A stretch of 64,000 nucleotides of DNA from Microbacterium enclense (lineage in GTDB: Bacteria; Actinomycetota; Actinomycetes; Actinomycetales; Microbacteriaceae), in NCBI GenBank assembly GCA_038182865.1, contig CP116226.1, positions 3,348,001 to 3,412,000 on the forward strand, given 5' to 3'. Position numbers and translations under genes: made by a program. The notes beneath the pieces are model-generated. The model made no database searches and was not told the DNA's origin. It saw only the letters and a list, made by a program, of their open reading frames with translations. The stretch's first letter is position 1, and each line of letters begins with the position of its first letter. Shown here one piece after another: positions 47,603 to 54,759 of the stretch.

Positions 47603-48033
47603 CGGTGCCCTCCGCACGCGTGTGCGTGGGCCTGGCGGGTGATCTGTGCTGTGTGGATGGCGACTCTGGCCGCCCAGATGAGGTCGCCGTTGTCGATCAG
47701 CGCGCGGATGAGGGTGGCTGCGTCGGCGGTCTCGTTGTTGGCGTAGGCGACGACGATGCGCATCGCCGCGGCCTGGGCGGGGTCGACCTCGCCACCGACC
47801 TGCTCGAACGCGATGAAGCCGTTCGGCGTGCTGGCGAGCTTCTCGGCGTAGTAGGTGCGCATGTCGACCGCAGCGATGGACACGAGCTGCGCCATGGTCC
47901 AGCTGAACGTCTGAGGGTTGTCGGCGCCGACGAGGATTGCGGAGAGCGCCTCGTGCGCGGCGGTGTCGTCGCCGTGGAGCAGAGCGGGCACGTGGGCCTG
48001 CATCGTGTGGTGTTGGTCTTCGAGAGTGGTCAT
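47599..48033 (-). CDS. Hypothetical early protein
   Basis: 144 residues, helical (LLHGDDTAAHEALSAILVG, FSWTMAQLVSIAAVDMRTYY, AMRIVVAYANNETADAATL). Coupled to the gene on each side by short overlaps. Occurs next to replication genes; unknown function. Confidence 0.6.
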   Translation of the reverse strand: MTTLEDQHHTMQAHVPALLHGDDTAAHEALSAILVGADNPQTFSWTMAQLVSIAAVDMRTYYAEKLASTPNGFIAFEQVGGEVDPAQAAAMRIVVAYANNETADAATLIRALIDNGDLIWAARVAIHTAQITRQAHAHACGGHR

Positions 48034-48284
48034 CGTCGGCTCCTGGCGTGGTCGTGCTGGTTCGGGGTGGTGCAGCCGTAGCGGTCGGCGCAGCGGCGGC
48101 GGGCTTCCTCGGCCGCGGGGCCGGGTGCGCCGAAATAGGTGGGGTAGCTGTATGTCCGGGTGCCGTCGATCTGCACGTACTGCCGGACGGCCCAGCGGAG
48201 GACGTCGCGCTTGGTCTCGCCGAACCGGGGCTCGCGGATGAGTTCTTGACGGACGAGCCAGCGCACGGTGATGGTCTTGCTCAT
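48030..48284 (-). CDS. Hypothetical early protein
   Basis: 84 residues, basic, with a strand and helix (TITVRWLVRQELIREPRFGE, DVLRWAVRQYVQIDGTRTYS) and a His/Arg tail. No family recognised. Starts at ATG 48284, overlapping the upstream stop. Confidence 0.6.
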   Translation of the reverse strand: MSKTITVRWLVRQELIREPRFGETKRDVLRWAVRQYVQIDGTRTYSYPTYFGAPGPAAEEARRRCADRYGCTTPNQHDHARSRR

Positions 48285-49006
48285 GCGGCCAGTTCCCGGA
48301 TGATGGGGCGGTGGTCGACGGTGACTGCCGGAGGAAGGCCGAGGGCTTCGCGATCGCGGAAGATGGTGCGGTCGGCAACGTCGAGCATCTCGGCGATCCG
48401 ACGGTCGCTGTGGCCGCGGGCGTGCAGCTGCCGGACGGCTTCCTGACGTTCTGTGGTGGTCAGCCGTACTCGAGCGCCTGCGGTTACGGCGAGTTCAACG
48501 GCGATTGTGTCGATCGCGGCGAGATTCTTCGCCGGGCGTGCAGGCGCCTCGTCAGTGTCGATGTCGTTCCACTCGATCGGGAGTGCGTACCCGAGGCGGC
48601 GAGCGCGGGCGATGGTGCGGGCGCGGCTGAGGCGCTGTCCGTGCGTGTCGGTCGGTGGGTGGGTGTTGCTGAGGATCTCGTACACGGCCGCGACCTTGTC
48701 CGCGGTCGCGCGGGTGACCCTTTCGGCGCGCATCCACCGGGACACGACGGTCTGCTCGTTGCCGATGTGGGCGCCGATCGCGCCAGCGGCCCATCCGAGG
48801 GCTGCGAGGGCTTCGAGGCGGCGGCGGGTGCCGCGTGCGTCGACGTTGCTGTTGAGGGGCCGGCCAGCGGCGTTCATGTGGCGCCACCAGTAGGAGTACT
48901 CGACATGCGCTTGTCTGCACGGTGTGCAGCGGCATCCGTGGGCCGAGTGGCAGGTGCCGGTGTCGGCGTGGGCGTGCTCGGGTGGGCACTCGTAGGTGTC
49001 GCTCAC
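48281..49006 (-). CDS. HTH protein with Cys-rich N terminus
   Basis: 241 residues. The N terminus carries a zinc-type motif (CHSAHGCRCTPCRQAHVEYS). The middle has an HTH (AAGAIGAHIGNEQTVVSRWM) and the C-terminal part a second HTH (GHSDRRIAEMLDVADRTIFR). It is an early transcription factor candidate. The N-terminal motif resembles the one in the Lsr2-domain protein at 44094, suggesting a shared small module. Confidence 0.7.
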   Translation of the reverse strand: MSDTYECPPEHAHADTGTCHSAHGCRCTPCRQAHVEYSYWWRHMNAAGRPLNSNVDARGTRRRLEALAALGWAAGAIGAHIGNEQTVVSRWMRAERVTRATADKVAAVYEILSNTHPPTDTHGQRLSRARTIARARRLGYALPIEWNDIDTDEAPARPAKNLAAIDTIAVELAVTAGARVRLTTTERQEAVRQLHARGHSDRRIAEMLDVADRTIFRDREALGLPPAVTVDHRPIIRELAA

Positions 49007-49125
49007 GATGCGCCTCCCATCGTTGTGACGATCGCGGCCGCGATGGTGAGTGCGCCGCTGATGAGCAGCGTGGCCGCGGTGAGGAAGACGATCGCCCGAG
49101 GAACGTGCAGTCGTCCGGGGTTCAT
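49003..49125 (-). CDS. 40-residue single-span membrane protein
   Basis: Encodes a short basic N terminus (MNPGRLHVPR) and one hydrophobic helix (AIVFLTAATLLISGALTIA). The ATG overlaps the upstream stop (ATGA) and its TGA overlaps the downstream GTG (GTGA), so it is clearly part of the coupled early series. Unknown role. Confidence 0.65.
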   Translation of the reverse strand: MNPGRLHVPRAIVFLTAATLLISGALTIAAAIVTTMGGAS

Positions 49126-49319
49126 CGCTTCGGCCCCGTGCGGACGTAGATCACCGTGAGCGTCACGGCGACGATGACGGCGACGGCGAGGGCAAGGAGG
49201 GGTGCGAGGCCGACGAGGGCGATGAAGCCCAGGAGGAGGGCGTACATCACGGCGAGGAGGATGACGGCGCCGATGGCTCCGGGGTGGATGCCGCGGTGGG
49301 GTTGGGTCGGGTGTGACAT
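49122..49319 (-). CDS. Small two-span membrane protein
   Basis: 65 residues: two hydrophobic segments (IGAVILLAVMYALLLGFIAL, LLALAVAVIVAVTLTVIYV) after a His/Pro-rich start, ending RTGPKR. Second gene of the early operon, just after the antirepressor. Perhaps an early membrane-acting protein; no family. Confidence 0.65.
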   Translation of the reverse strand: MSHPTQPHRGIHPGAIGAVILLAVMYALLLGFIALVGLAPLLALAVAVIVAVTLTVIYVRTGPKR

Positions 49320-49333
49320 CAGGTGCTCTCTTC

Positions 49334-49987
49334 TCAGAACAGCGACGGTGGGGGTGGGGTTGCGGGTGCGAGGTGGACGCGGAGGCGGTCGAGGCCGTGG
49401 CGTGTGACGTGCACCTGGAGGTAGCGGCGGCGGCGTTCTTTCGTCGGCGCTGGGATGTTGACGGGGCGGAGGGTGAGGAGGTCGCCGGTGTGTGCGGCGG
49501 GGGTGATGATCCAGTCGTCTTCGGGGGTGTTTCGGCCGATCCAGTCGAGGCGGTCGAGGTGGTCGAAGAGTTGGTCGCGGCCGAGGTTGATGCCTAGTTC
49601 TGTGGAGAGGTGGCGGGCGGCTTGGGCGACGGTGAGCGCTTCGGTGAAGGGGACGGGCTGGTGGGCTTGCTCGAGGACGGTGTCGTCGACGTGGGAGAGG
49701 AAGTCGAGCAGCCAGGTGGTGAACTCGCGGGAGGCGAGGGTGCCGTGCTGGTCGCAGCGTCGGAGGGCGTCGTCGAGGAGGTAGAAGTGGACGCCGTCGA
49801 CGTCGAGGGGCCACTCGTCGCCGAGGACGGTGTCGCCTTCGCCCCAGGCGGGGATGCCTGCGAGGTGTTCGACGTCGTCGGCTCGGAGGTAGGTGTATGC
49901 GCCGTCGATGACGACGAGGAGGTCGCCGTGTCCGTACCAGCGGGGGAGCAGCTTGCGGGGCTGCGCGAGTTCGACCATGACGGTCAC
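49334..49987 (-). CDS. Antirepressor with KilAC-type C-terminal domain
   Basis: 217 residues (214 from ATG 49978). The N-terminal half is Bro/ANT-like (LLVVIDGAYTYLRADDVEHL, DDALRRCDQHGTLASREFTT, WLLDFL). The C-terminal half is a KilAC-type domain (ALTVAQAARHLSTELGINLG, DQLFDHLDRLDWIGRN). It is the first gene of the leftward lytic operon, so it likely relieves repression on induction. Repressor partner probably the HTH protein at 50831. Confidence 0.78.
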   Translation of the reverse strand: MTVMVELAQPRKLLPRWYGHGDLLVVIDGAYTYLRADDVEHLAGIPAWGEGDTVLGDEWPLDVDGVHFYLLDDALRRCDQHGTLASREFTTWLLDFLSHVDDTVLEQAHQPVPFTEALTVAQAARHLSTELGINLGRDQLFDHLDRLDWIGRNTPEDDWIITPAAHTGDLLTLRPVNIPAPTKERRRRYLQVHVTRHGLDRLRVHLAPATPPPPSLF

Positions 49988-50031
49988 GCCTGGTCCCGAT
50001 TGGGCTCGCGACGCGGGGCTACTCTGGCGGC

Positions 50032-50391
50032 GTGGAGATCTCCGTTGAGTTCGCGTCGGTGCTGGCGCAAATCATGCCGACGTTCCTGCTTGTCGCCCTC
50101 TTCGAACGGTTCGTTCGCGGTAGCTCGAATGCACCCCGTCCGGGTTTCGTGGCCCGGCGCCTCAGCGCGCTTGGCCGATATGTGGTCGCCCTCGGCTGTT
50201 TCACCGTTTTCGTGACCAGCCTCGTCATCGTTGCCACCGGCGAAGCCGTAACGGGCGGAACGGCGATCGCCCTCTGGATCCTCATTGGTTCGCTGGTTGT
50301 CGTCCTTTGGTTCGCCGTGGACGTTTGGTACGCGGGCCTGAAAAGTCGGGCGAACGAGGATGACCCAGGTGACCCAGAGGGCGCGGGCTAA
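50032..50391 (+). CDS. Membrane protein of the immunity region
   Basis: 119 residues with three hydrophobic segments (EFASVLAQIMPTFLLVALF, LGRYVVALGCFTVFVTSLVI, AIALWILIGSLVVVLWFAV) and an acidic tail. It is on the plus strand between the antirepressor and the Xis/Cro gene, against both, and TACTCT lies 6 nt before its GTG (leaderless). Phages often place lysogenically expressed exclusion genes here; the function is inferred only from position. Confidence 0.68.
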   Translation: MEISVEFASVLAQIMPTFLLVALFERFVRGSSNAPRPGFVARRLSALGRYVVALGCFTVFVTSLVIVATGEAVTGGTAIALWILIGSLVVVLWFAVDVWYAGLKSRANEDDPGDPEGAG

Positions 50392-50432
50392 GAAAAGACC
50401 GACGAGTAGCGACACGAGCTGATCTGCCCCGC

Positions 50433-50741
50433 TCACGCGTCACCGCCGACGAGGTCGAGGCGGCTGGTGAGCCGCTCGGCGGTGGGGGTGACCGGGGAGG
50501 CAGTGGGGGGCGCCTCCCCGGTCTGGGGGCCGTCGTTGGGGGCAGCGACGGAGCTGGTGGGGGTGAGCATCCCCGCGAGAGAATCGTGGGTGATCTTCGT
50601 GTTGCGTTCGGACAGTCGGACTGCTGTCAGACGCCCCTGCTTGATGTAACGGTCGACGGTGCGGAGCGACACACGGAGAGCCGCCATCGCCTCGCGCTTC
50701 GTGACCAGGGCGCCCGGTTCGTGACTCTGAGTAACGGGCAT
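50433..50741 (-). CDS. Excisionase/Cro-like HTH protein
   Basis: 102 residues from ATG 50741. The HTH_17/MerR-like helix pair (VTKREAMAALRVSLRTVDRY, IKQGRLTAVRLSERN) is that of phage excisionases and Cro-like proteins; the rest is Pro/Thr-rich. It is divergent from the repressor, as cro is in BPs-type phages. Its promoter is clear: TTGACA (50772-50777), 17 bp, AATACT (50749-50754), with the ATG 7 nt further, so the message is leaderless. Confidence 0.82.
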   Translation of the reverse strand: MPVTQSHEPGALVTKREAMAALRVSLRTVDRYIKQGRLTAVRLSERNTKITHDSLAGMLTPTSSVAAPNDGPQTGEAPPTASPVTPTAERLTSRLDLVGGDA

Positions 50742-50836
50742 GCGGTTGAGTATTGACTGAGAGTCACGTCGTGTCAACTCGTGGCGGGAATAAGTTGCGC
50801 AGAGTCACGACATGGCATAACTTGTCACGCATGACA
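50720..50836. promoter_or_regulatory. Divergent switch region with repeated operator
   Basis: Leftward promoter: TTGACA-17-AATACT (minus strand, 50777 to 50749). Rightward promoter: TTGCGC (50795-50800), 17 bp, TAACTT (50818-50823), ATG 7 nt on. The same nonamer AGAGTCACG lies in the spacer of each promoter (50760-50768 and 50801-50809). It occurs a third time in reverse orientation at 50720-50728 inside the cro-like gene. A TGTCA-CGCA-TGACA dyad covers the repressor start (50823-50836). The layout predicts control of both promoters by one protein. Confidence 0.72.
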
Positions 50837-51172
50837 CAGGAAGCTCTCGCCCGCGCAGTCTCCGTGATCGACTTCACGATCGGGGAGAACGTCGATACCA
50901 TGCGTCGACGCTCCGGCCTCACCACCGCGGCACTCGGCGAGCGCTTCGGCGTGAGCGCGTCGGCGATGAGCCTCAAGCTGCGCGGCCAGCGCTCCTGGTC
51001 TGCGCAGGATCTGCACGATGCGTCGAGGCTCTTCTCGGTCCGCATCGCGGTCCTCATCGGTGAGGATCCGCTGCCAGACCCGTCGGCGCCGGCTGTCGTC
51101 TCTGACTTTGCCGTGGCCCGCGCGAAGCGCTCTCTCGTGCGCCGTGAGCTCGAGTCGCGGCCCTTGGATTAG
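50831..51172 (+). CDS. Immunity repressor, prophage (truncated) form
   Basis: 113 residues in the integrated state. The HTH is LTTAALGERFGVSASAMSLK (residues about 30-49), typical of XRE-type repressors; the C terminus is basic (VARAKRSLVRRELESRPLD). Its stop codon TAG (51170-51172) lies inside the attR core, and its G is the host base. Replacing it with the C kept at attL gives TAC, so the free phage would encode 25 more residues ending SDSIA (stop at 5512-5514 of the left end). Sizes 113 and 138 are close to those reported for BPs repressor (103 and 136). In that system the longer form is unstable. Confidence 0.85.
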   Translation: MTQEALARAVSVIDFTIGENVDTMRRRSGLTTAALGERFGVSASAMSLKLRGQRSWSAQDLHDASRLFSVRIAVLIGEDPLPDPSAPAVVSDFAVARAKRSLVRRELESRPLD

Positions 51173-51176
51173 AAGG
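51166..51176. other. attR core
   Basis: GGATTAGAAGG at the right prophage junction. Phage DNA lies to the left (repressor end) and the host tRNA 5' half to the right. It differs from attL by one base (G for C), which is the middle base of the tRNA anticodon region and also the third base of the repressor stop. Confidence 0.85.
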
Positions 51177-51206
51177 CCGCTGCTCTATCCACTGAGCTAC
51201 TGGGGG
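51166..51206 (-). pseudogene. 5' half of host tRNA-Arg(TCT), cut by the prophage
   Basis: On the minus strand: acceptor CCCCCAG, D arm GCTCAGTGGATAGAGC, anticodon 5' strand GCGGC and loop CTTCTAA, then phage DNA. The phage sequence that follows has a weak T-arm resemblance but no acceptor strand that pairs with CCCCCAG, so the gene is not rebuilt. The matching 3' half is at 5401-5443. Confidence 0.88.
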
Positions 51207-51320
51207 TCGTCGACCAGGATATCGTCGCCACCGGCTCGGCCACACCTCCCGGCCGTCCAGGCCCTGGCAGCGCTCTGCCGGCGGGCGTAGCCTTCGTCCA
51301 TAGAGAGCAAAGGAGCACTC

Positions 51321-51530
51321 ATGTCAGAAACGGTCACACGACGCCTCTGGGTCGCCTACGGACCCTCCGGCGTCGTCGGCAAGATCCAGAAGGATGCCGA
51401 GGGCTACGGCGTCCACATGGCGGGCAAGGATGAGCCCCTCGGCGTCTATCCCACGATGGAGATCGCGAAGAACGCCCTGCACTCACACCTGAAGCCCGGC
51501 AGCGATCGCCCGGAATTCCGCGAGCACTGA
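51321..51530 (+). CDS. Small hypothetical host protein
   Basis: 69 residues, compact (RRLWVAYGPSGVVGKIQKDA, GVHMAGKDEPLGVYPTMEIA). It resembles small conserved Microbacteriaceae proteins without known function. AAGGAG stands 6-7 nt before the ATG. First complete host gene after the prophage. Confidence 0.75.
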   Translation: MSETVTRRLWVAYGPSGVVGKIQKDAEGYGVHMAGKDEPLGVYPTMEIAKNALHSHLKPGSDRPEFREH

Positions 51531-51583
51531 GTCGTCTGTGCTGCGGCCGCCCGATGCACGTCGGGGCGACCGCAGCACCCCGC

Positions 51584-52189
51584 TCACACGTGGACGGCGG
51601 CAGGACGACGCGTGGTCTCCGACGTCGCCAACAGTGGCAGTGCGAGGTGGACCAACGGTCCGATGCCGAGCGCGAACACCACCGTCCCCACGCCCACCGT
51701 GCCTCCCAGGAGCCATCCGAGGACGAGGACGGTGCCCTCGACGCTGAGGCGGCAAACCCAGATCGGCCATCCGAAGCGACTGTGGAGCCCCGTCATCAGG
51801 CCGTCGCGTGGCCCCGGTCCGAACCGCGCGCCGATGTAGAGACCAGACGCTGCGGCGACCACGACGACGCCGGCAACGAGCACGAGCACTTGCAGCCACA
51901 GCACGTCGGGGTGGGGGAGGAAGCCGAGAGCGATCTGCATGCTGGTTCCCACGAGAAGGATGTTCGCAATCGTCCCGAGCCCGGGCTTCTGACGGAGAGG
52001 GATCCACAGAAGCAGCACGCCGAGTCCCACGATGTTGGTGATCCAGCCGACACCGATGCCCGTGACACGGGAAAGACCTTCCGCGAAGACCGTCCACGGG
52101 TCGACACCGAGGCCGGCGGCGACAGTGAGGGCACATCCGAACCCATAGGCGACGAGGCCGACGAGGAGACGCAGGATCCGCTGAGACAT
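51584..52189 (-). CDS. YczE/YitT-type membrane protein
   Basis: 201 residues with five to six transmembrane segments (LLVGLVAYGFGCALTVAAGL, WITNIVGLGVLLLWIPLR, LQVLVLVAGVVVVAAASGLY, LVLGWLLGGTVGVGTVVFAL) and the signature DPWTVFAEGLSRVTGIGVGW. The YczE family is commonly divergent from a MocR-type regulator, as here. Transported substrate unknown. Confidence 0.85.
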   Translation of the reverse strand: MSQRILRLLVGLVAYGFGCALTVAAGLGVDPWTVFAEGLSRVTGIGVGWITNIVGLGVLLLWIPLRQKPGLGTIANILLVGTSMQIALGFLPHPDVLWLQVLVLVAGVVVVAAASGLYIGARFGPGPRDGLMTGLHSRFGWPIWVCRLSVEGTVLVLGWLLGGTVGVGTVVFALGIGPLVHLALPLLATSETTRRPAAVHV

Positions 52190-52197
52190 GATGCGAT

Positions 52198-52213
52198 CCA
52201 ATCATTCGATTGG
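52198..52213. promoter_or_regulatory. Palindromic operator candidate between yczE-like and mocR-like genes
   Basis: A perfect inverted repeat CCAATC-ATTC-GATTGG lies 9 nt upstream of the yczE-like start and 37 nt before the regulator start. Such sites in MocR-yczE pairs are likely bound by the regulator; a second CCAATTCG half-site occurs nearby. Confidence 0.6.
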
Positions 52214-52250
52214 CTCTATGTGCGGATGCCAATTCGCCTAAAGTGGCTTC

Positions 52251-53669
52251 ATGGACTCCCGGATCTCCGCCCGCGCCCTCGCGGCAGCCCTCGGCGGCTG
52301 GCGCGGGAACGGTCCCGCTTACGAGGCCCTGGCCGAGGCCGTTCGCCTGCTCTGCCTCGATAACCGCATCGCCCCGCGCACGGCCCTCCCGGCGGAACGC
52401 GAATTGGCCTCCGCTCTCTCGCTCAGTCGCACGACGGTGGCGGCGGCGTACCGCAGTCTTCGGGACACCGGCCACATCGAGAGCCTGCGGGGCAGCGGAA
52501 GCGTCACGCGGCCCTTACCGCGGAATGATCCGGGCGGCTTGCCGGCCGGCGATGATGCGATCGATCTGCAGCAGGCGAGTCCCGCAGCGTGGCCGGGCCT
52601 GCCCGCGGTGATCGGGGAGGTGGCGCAGGATGCCAGCTCCCTCGTCGCCCGCTCCGGATACGACGTGATCGGTGCGCTCGAGCTCAGAGAGGCGATCGCG
52701 GCGAGGTACCGCGGGCGGGGAGTTCCGACGACCGCGGATCAGATCCTCGTGACGACCGGCGCGCAGAGCGCGATCCATCTCGTCGCTTCGGTCCTGTTGA
52801 ACCGCGCGGACCGTGTGCTGATCGAGACGCCGACCTACCCGCATGCTGCCGAGGCTTTTCGATATGTCGGTGGACGTTTGGTGGGAGTGCCGGTGTCCAC
52901 ACGCGACGGGTGGGATCTCGATCGTGCTGCTCAGACGTTCGCCCGCACACTCCCGTCGCTGGCCTATCTCATGCCTGACTTCCAGAATCCGACCGGACGA
53001 TCGATGACACCTGACGACGTCGCGGCCTTCGTGGCCGGAGCGGAGTCGACCGGCACCTTCCTCGTCCTCGACGAGACGACGGCCGAATTGAACATCGACC
53101 GTGCCGCCCCCGAGACTCGTTTTCCGGAGTCGGACCTCGTCATCCGCATCGGTTCGCTCGGCAAGAAGGTGTGGGGCGGTCTTCGCGTGGGATGGGTCCG
53201 CGCCGAGATCGACATCATCCGTCGCCTCGCCAGTGGGCGGCCCGTTCACGATCTGGGGACACCGGAACTGGAGCAGGCGGTGGCCTCACGTCTCCTCCCG
53301 CGTCTGGACGAGATCGCCGCTCAACGCGGAGATCTGCTGCGCGCGGGCCGGGACACCCTCATATCGGCGTTGCGACGCACATTCGACGAATGGGACGTGC
53401 CGCGTCCCGAGGGGGGTGTTTCCCTCTGGGTGGGCATCGGCGAGCCGCTCAGCACACCCCTGGTCATGAACACCCGTTCACGCGGCCTGTTCTTGTCTGC
53501 CGGGTCGCGCTTCGCCGCCGACGGGGGCCACGACCGGCGGCTCCGCGTACCGTTCACGGCGTCACCGGCGACGCTCGAGCGCGCAGTCGGCATCCTGGCG
53601 GACGCCTGGGCGGACGTTCGCGGAGATGCTCGCTCCGCCGGGCTTCACGAGCTGTCCGCCGTCGTCTGA
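52251..53669 (+). CDS. MocR/PdxR-type transcriptional regulator
   Basis: 472 residues. The N-terminal GntR winged helix (RTALPAERELASALSLSRTT) precedes an aminotransferase-like fold type I domain (LVTTGAQSAIHLVASVLLNR, YLMPDFQNPTGRSM, LVIRIGSLGKKVWGGLRVGW with the PLP lysine in LGKKVW). PLP-binding regulators of this class often control vitamin B6 or amino-acid genes. It is divergent from the YczE-type gene, its probable target. Confidence 0.9.
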   Translation: MDSRISARALAAALGGWRGNGPAYEALAEAVRLLCLDNRIAPRTALPAERELASALSLSRTTVAAAYRSLRDTGHIESLRGSGSVTRPLPRNDPGGLPAGDDAIDLQQASPAAWPGLPAVIGEVAQDASSLVARSGYDVIGALELREAIAARYRGRGVPTTADQILVTTGAQSAIHLVASVLLNRADRVLIETPTYPHAAEAFRYVGGRLVGVPVSTRDGWDLDRAAQTFARTLPSLAYLMPDFQNPTGRSMTPDDVAAFVAGAESTGTFLVLDETTAELNIDRAAPETRFPESDLVIRIGSLGKKVWGGLRVGWVRAEIDIIRRLASGRPVHDLGTPELEQAVASRLLPRLDEIAAQRGDLLRAGRDTLISALRRTFDEWDVPRPEGGVSLWVGIGEPLSTPLVMNTRSRGLFLSAGSRFAADGGHDRRLRVPFTASPATLERAVGILADAWADVRGDARSAGLHELSAVV

Positions 53670-53698
53670 GGCGCCACCCGTCCGACCAGAACGACCGC

Positions 53699-53956
53699 TC
53701 AGCGCGCGTAGCGGAGGCATTCCAGCGCCTCAGCGGGCGACCAGAACTCACCCAGACGGCGAAAAGCGCCTGAAGCGGAATGAAAGCGTTCGGCCGCGTA
53801 CCGCCACCCCCGCTCTGACGCGGTTGCGCGCACGTGCCCGACCACGACGCCCCGGAGGTCGGCGATGCGCCACAGTCCGGCGGCGACATGCGTCGCCGCG
53901 CCCCACCCGGCCGGACGCGGTGCCGGGGCGAGATCGTTCCATAGTGCGGTGCTCAT
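53699..53956 (-). CDS. Hypothetical host protein
   Basis: 85 residues (GWGAATHVAAGLWRIADLRG, VVVGHVRATASERGWRYAAE). Compact, no signal peptide. Similar small proteins occur in relatives, without known role. Confidence 0.55.
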   Translation of the reverse strand: MSTALWNDLAPAPRPAGWGAATHVAAGLWRIADLRGVVVGHVRATASERGWRYAAERFHSASGAFRRLGEFWSPAEALECLRYAR

Positions 53957-54099
53957 GCCGCGAGGATACGACCGACCTCCGACATCGCTTCGGCGAGACC
54001 GATCGCTCTGCTCCTCCCCATGACGCGGGTTCGACGATCCATCCCCTGATCAAGGCTTTCGTCCTCCGCAGGCCCGTCCGGCACGGGCAGTGTGAGCTG

Positions 54100-54136
54100 C
54101 GCTCCGGTGTCCGTTGGGCACACGGATGCCGGAGCG
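54100..54136. promoter_or_regulatory. Hairpin ahead of ssb
   Basis: CGCTCCGG pairs with CCGGAGCG and an inner TCCGT with ACGGA, separated by opposed TG/TG; loop TGGGCAC. It lies 25 nt before the ssb ATG, within or just above its leader; AAAGGA precedes the start. Could be a terminator of upstream transcription or a leader element. The 205-bp gap holds nothing else clear. Confidence 0.4.
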
Positions 54137-54161
54137 TACTCCCTGACGAAAGGACACCATC

Positions 54162-54686
54162 ATGAGCGACCACATCACCCTCGTCGGCAACGTCGTCGGC
54201 GAACCCGAGGAACGGGCGACCCGTGGGGGCGAGTCGATCGCCGCCTTCCGGCTCGCCGTGAGCGAGCGCCGCTTCGACCGCGACCGAAACCAATGGGTGG
54301 ACGGGCATACCAACTACTACGCGGTCAGCGTCTTCGGCGAGCTGGGCCGCAACGCCCTCGCGTCGGTGCGCAAGGGCGAGCGAGTCGTCGTCGCGGGGCG
54401 GCTGAGACTGCGTGAATGGGAGAACGAGACGAAGCGCGGCGTGAGCGCAGACGTCACGGCAGATGCCATCGGACACGATCTGCGATGGGGGGTGACCCGG
54501 TTCCGGCGCACGCCGCGTGTCGAAGCGGCACGTCCCGAGACCTACGCCGACGCCGACGCGCCGACCGGCGCCGACACCTGGGCCGTCCCCGCCGAGACGG
54601 CGCCGGACACCGCCGCGCAGGCCGCAGCAGACGATGGCGAGGCGACGACTCGCGTGCTCGAGGCGGCCGACGTGACGCCGTTCTGA
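54162..54686 (+). CDS. ssb: Single-stranded DNA-binding protein
   Basis: 174 residues with an OB fold (ITLVGNVVGEPEERATRGGE, FRLAVSERRFDRDRNQWVDG, YYAVSVFGELGRNALASVRK, GERVVVAGRL). The acidic, disordered tail ends DVTPF rather than the usual DDDIPF, keeping the terminal Pro-Phe that binds partner proteins. It could be the second (non-essential) SSB type. Confidence 0.92.
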   Translation: MSDHITLVGNVVGEPEERATRGGESIAAFRLAVSERRFDRDRNQWVDGHTNYYAVSVFGELGRNALASVRKGERVVVAGRLRLREWENETKRGVSADVTADAIGHDLRWGVTRFRRTPRVEAARPETYADADAPTGADTWAVPAETAPDTAAQAAADDGEATTRVLEAADVTPF

Positions 54687-54759
54687 TACGCGGTGCCCGG
54701 AGCAACCGTTCCGCTCCGCGTCCAGGTGACCGGCGGACGGGGTACGTAGAATCGAGCGC

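Larger units (their letters stand above)
5433..51176. mobile_element. Complete siphovirus-type prophage, about 45.7 kb
   Basis: The two ends are defined by the 11-bp attachment cores that split a host tRNA-Arg gene. Inside are an integrase, a repressor and Cro-like switch, an antirepressor, replication genes, a full head-tail-lysis set in normal siphovirus order, and cargo genes. No core structural gene appears lost. Only a frame break in one tail-region gene (14986-15637) and a missing standard start codon in the HTH gene at 5465-5878 hint at decay, so the element may still be inducible (inference). Confidence 0.95.

Noticed and set aside
51130..51165. Phage sequence at attR restoring the tRNA 3' half
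   Set aside because: There is a partial T-arm likeness (a CTCGAGC loop with four of five stem pairs). However, the acceptor strand does not pair with CCCCCAG and the sequence encodes the repressor C terminus.
7030..51206. tRNA at 7030-7102 and the tRNA-like piece at 51166-51206 as the attL/attR pair
   Set aside because: They are in opposite orientation, so recombination between them would invert rather than excise. The direct core repeat is with 5433-5443, which also completes the tRNA.
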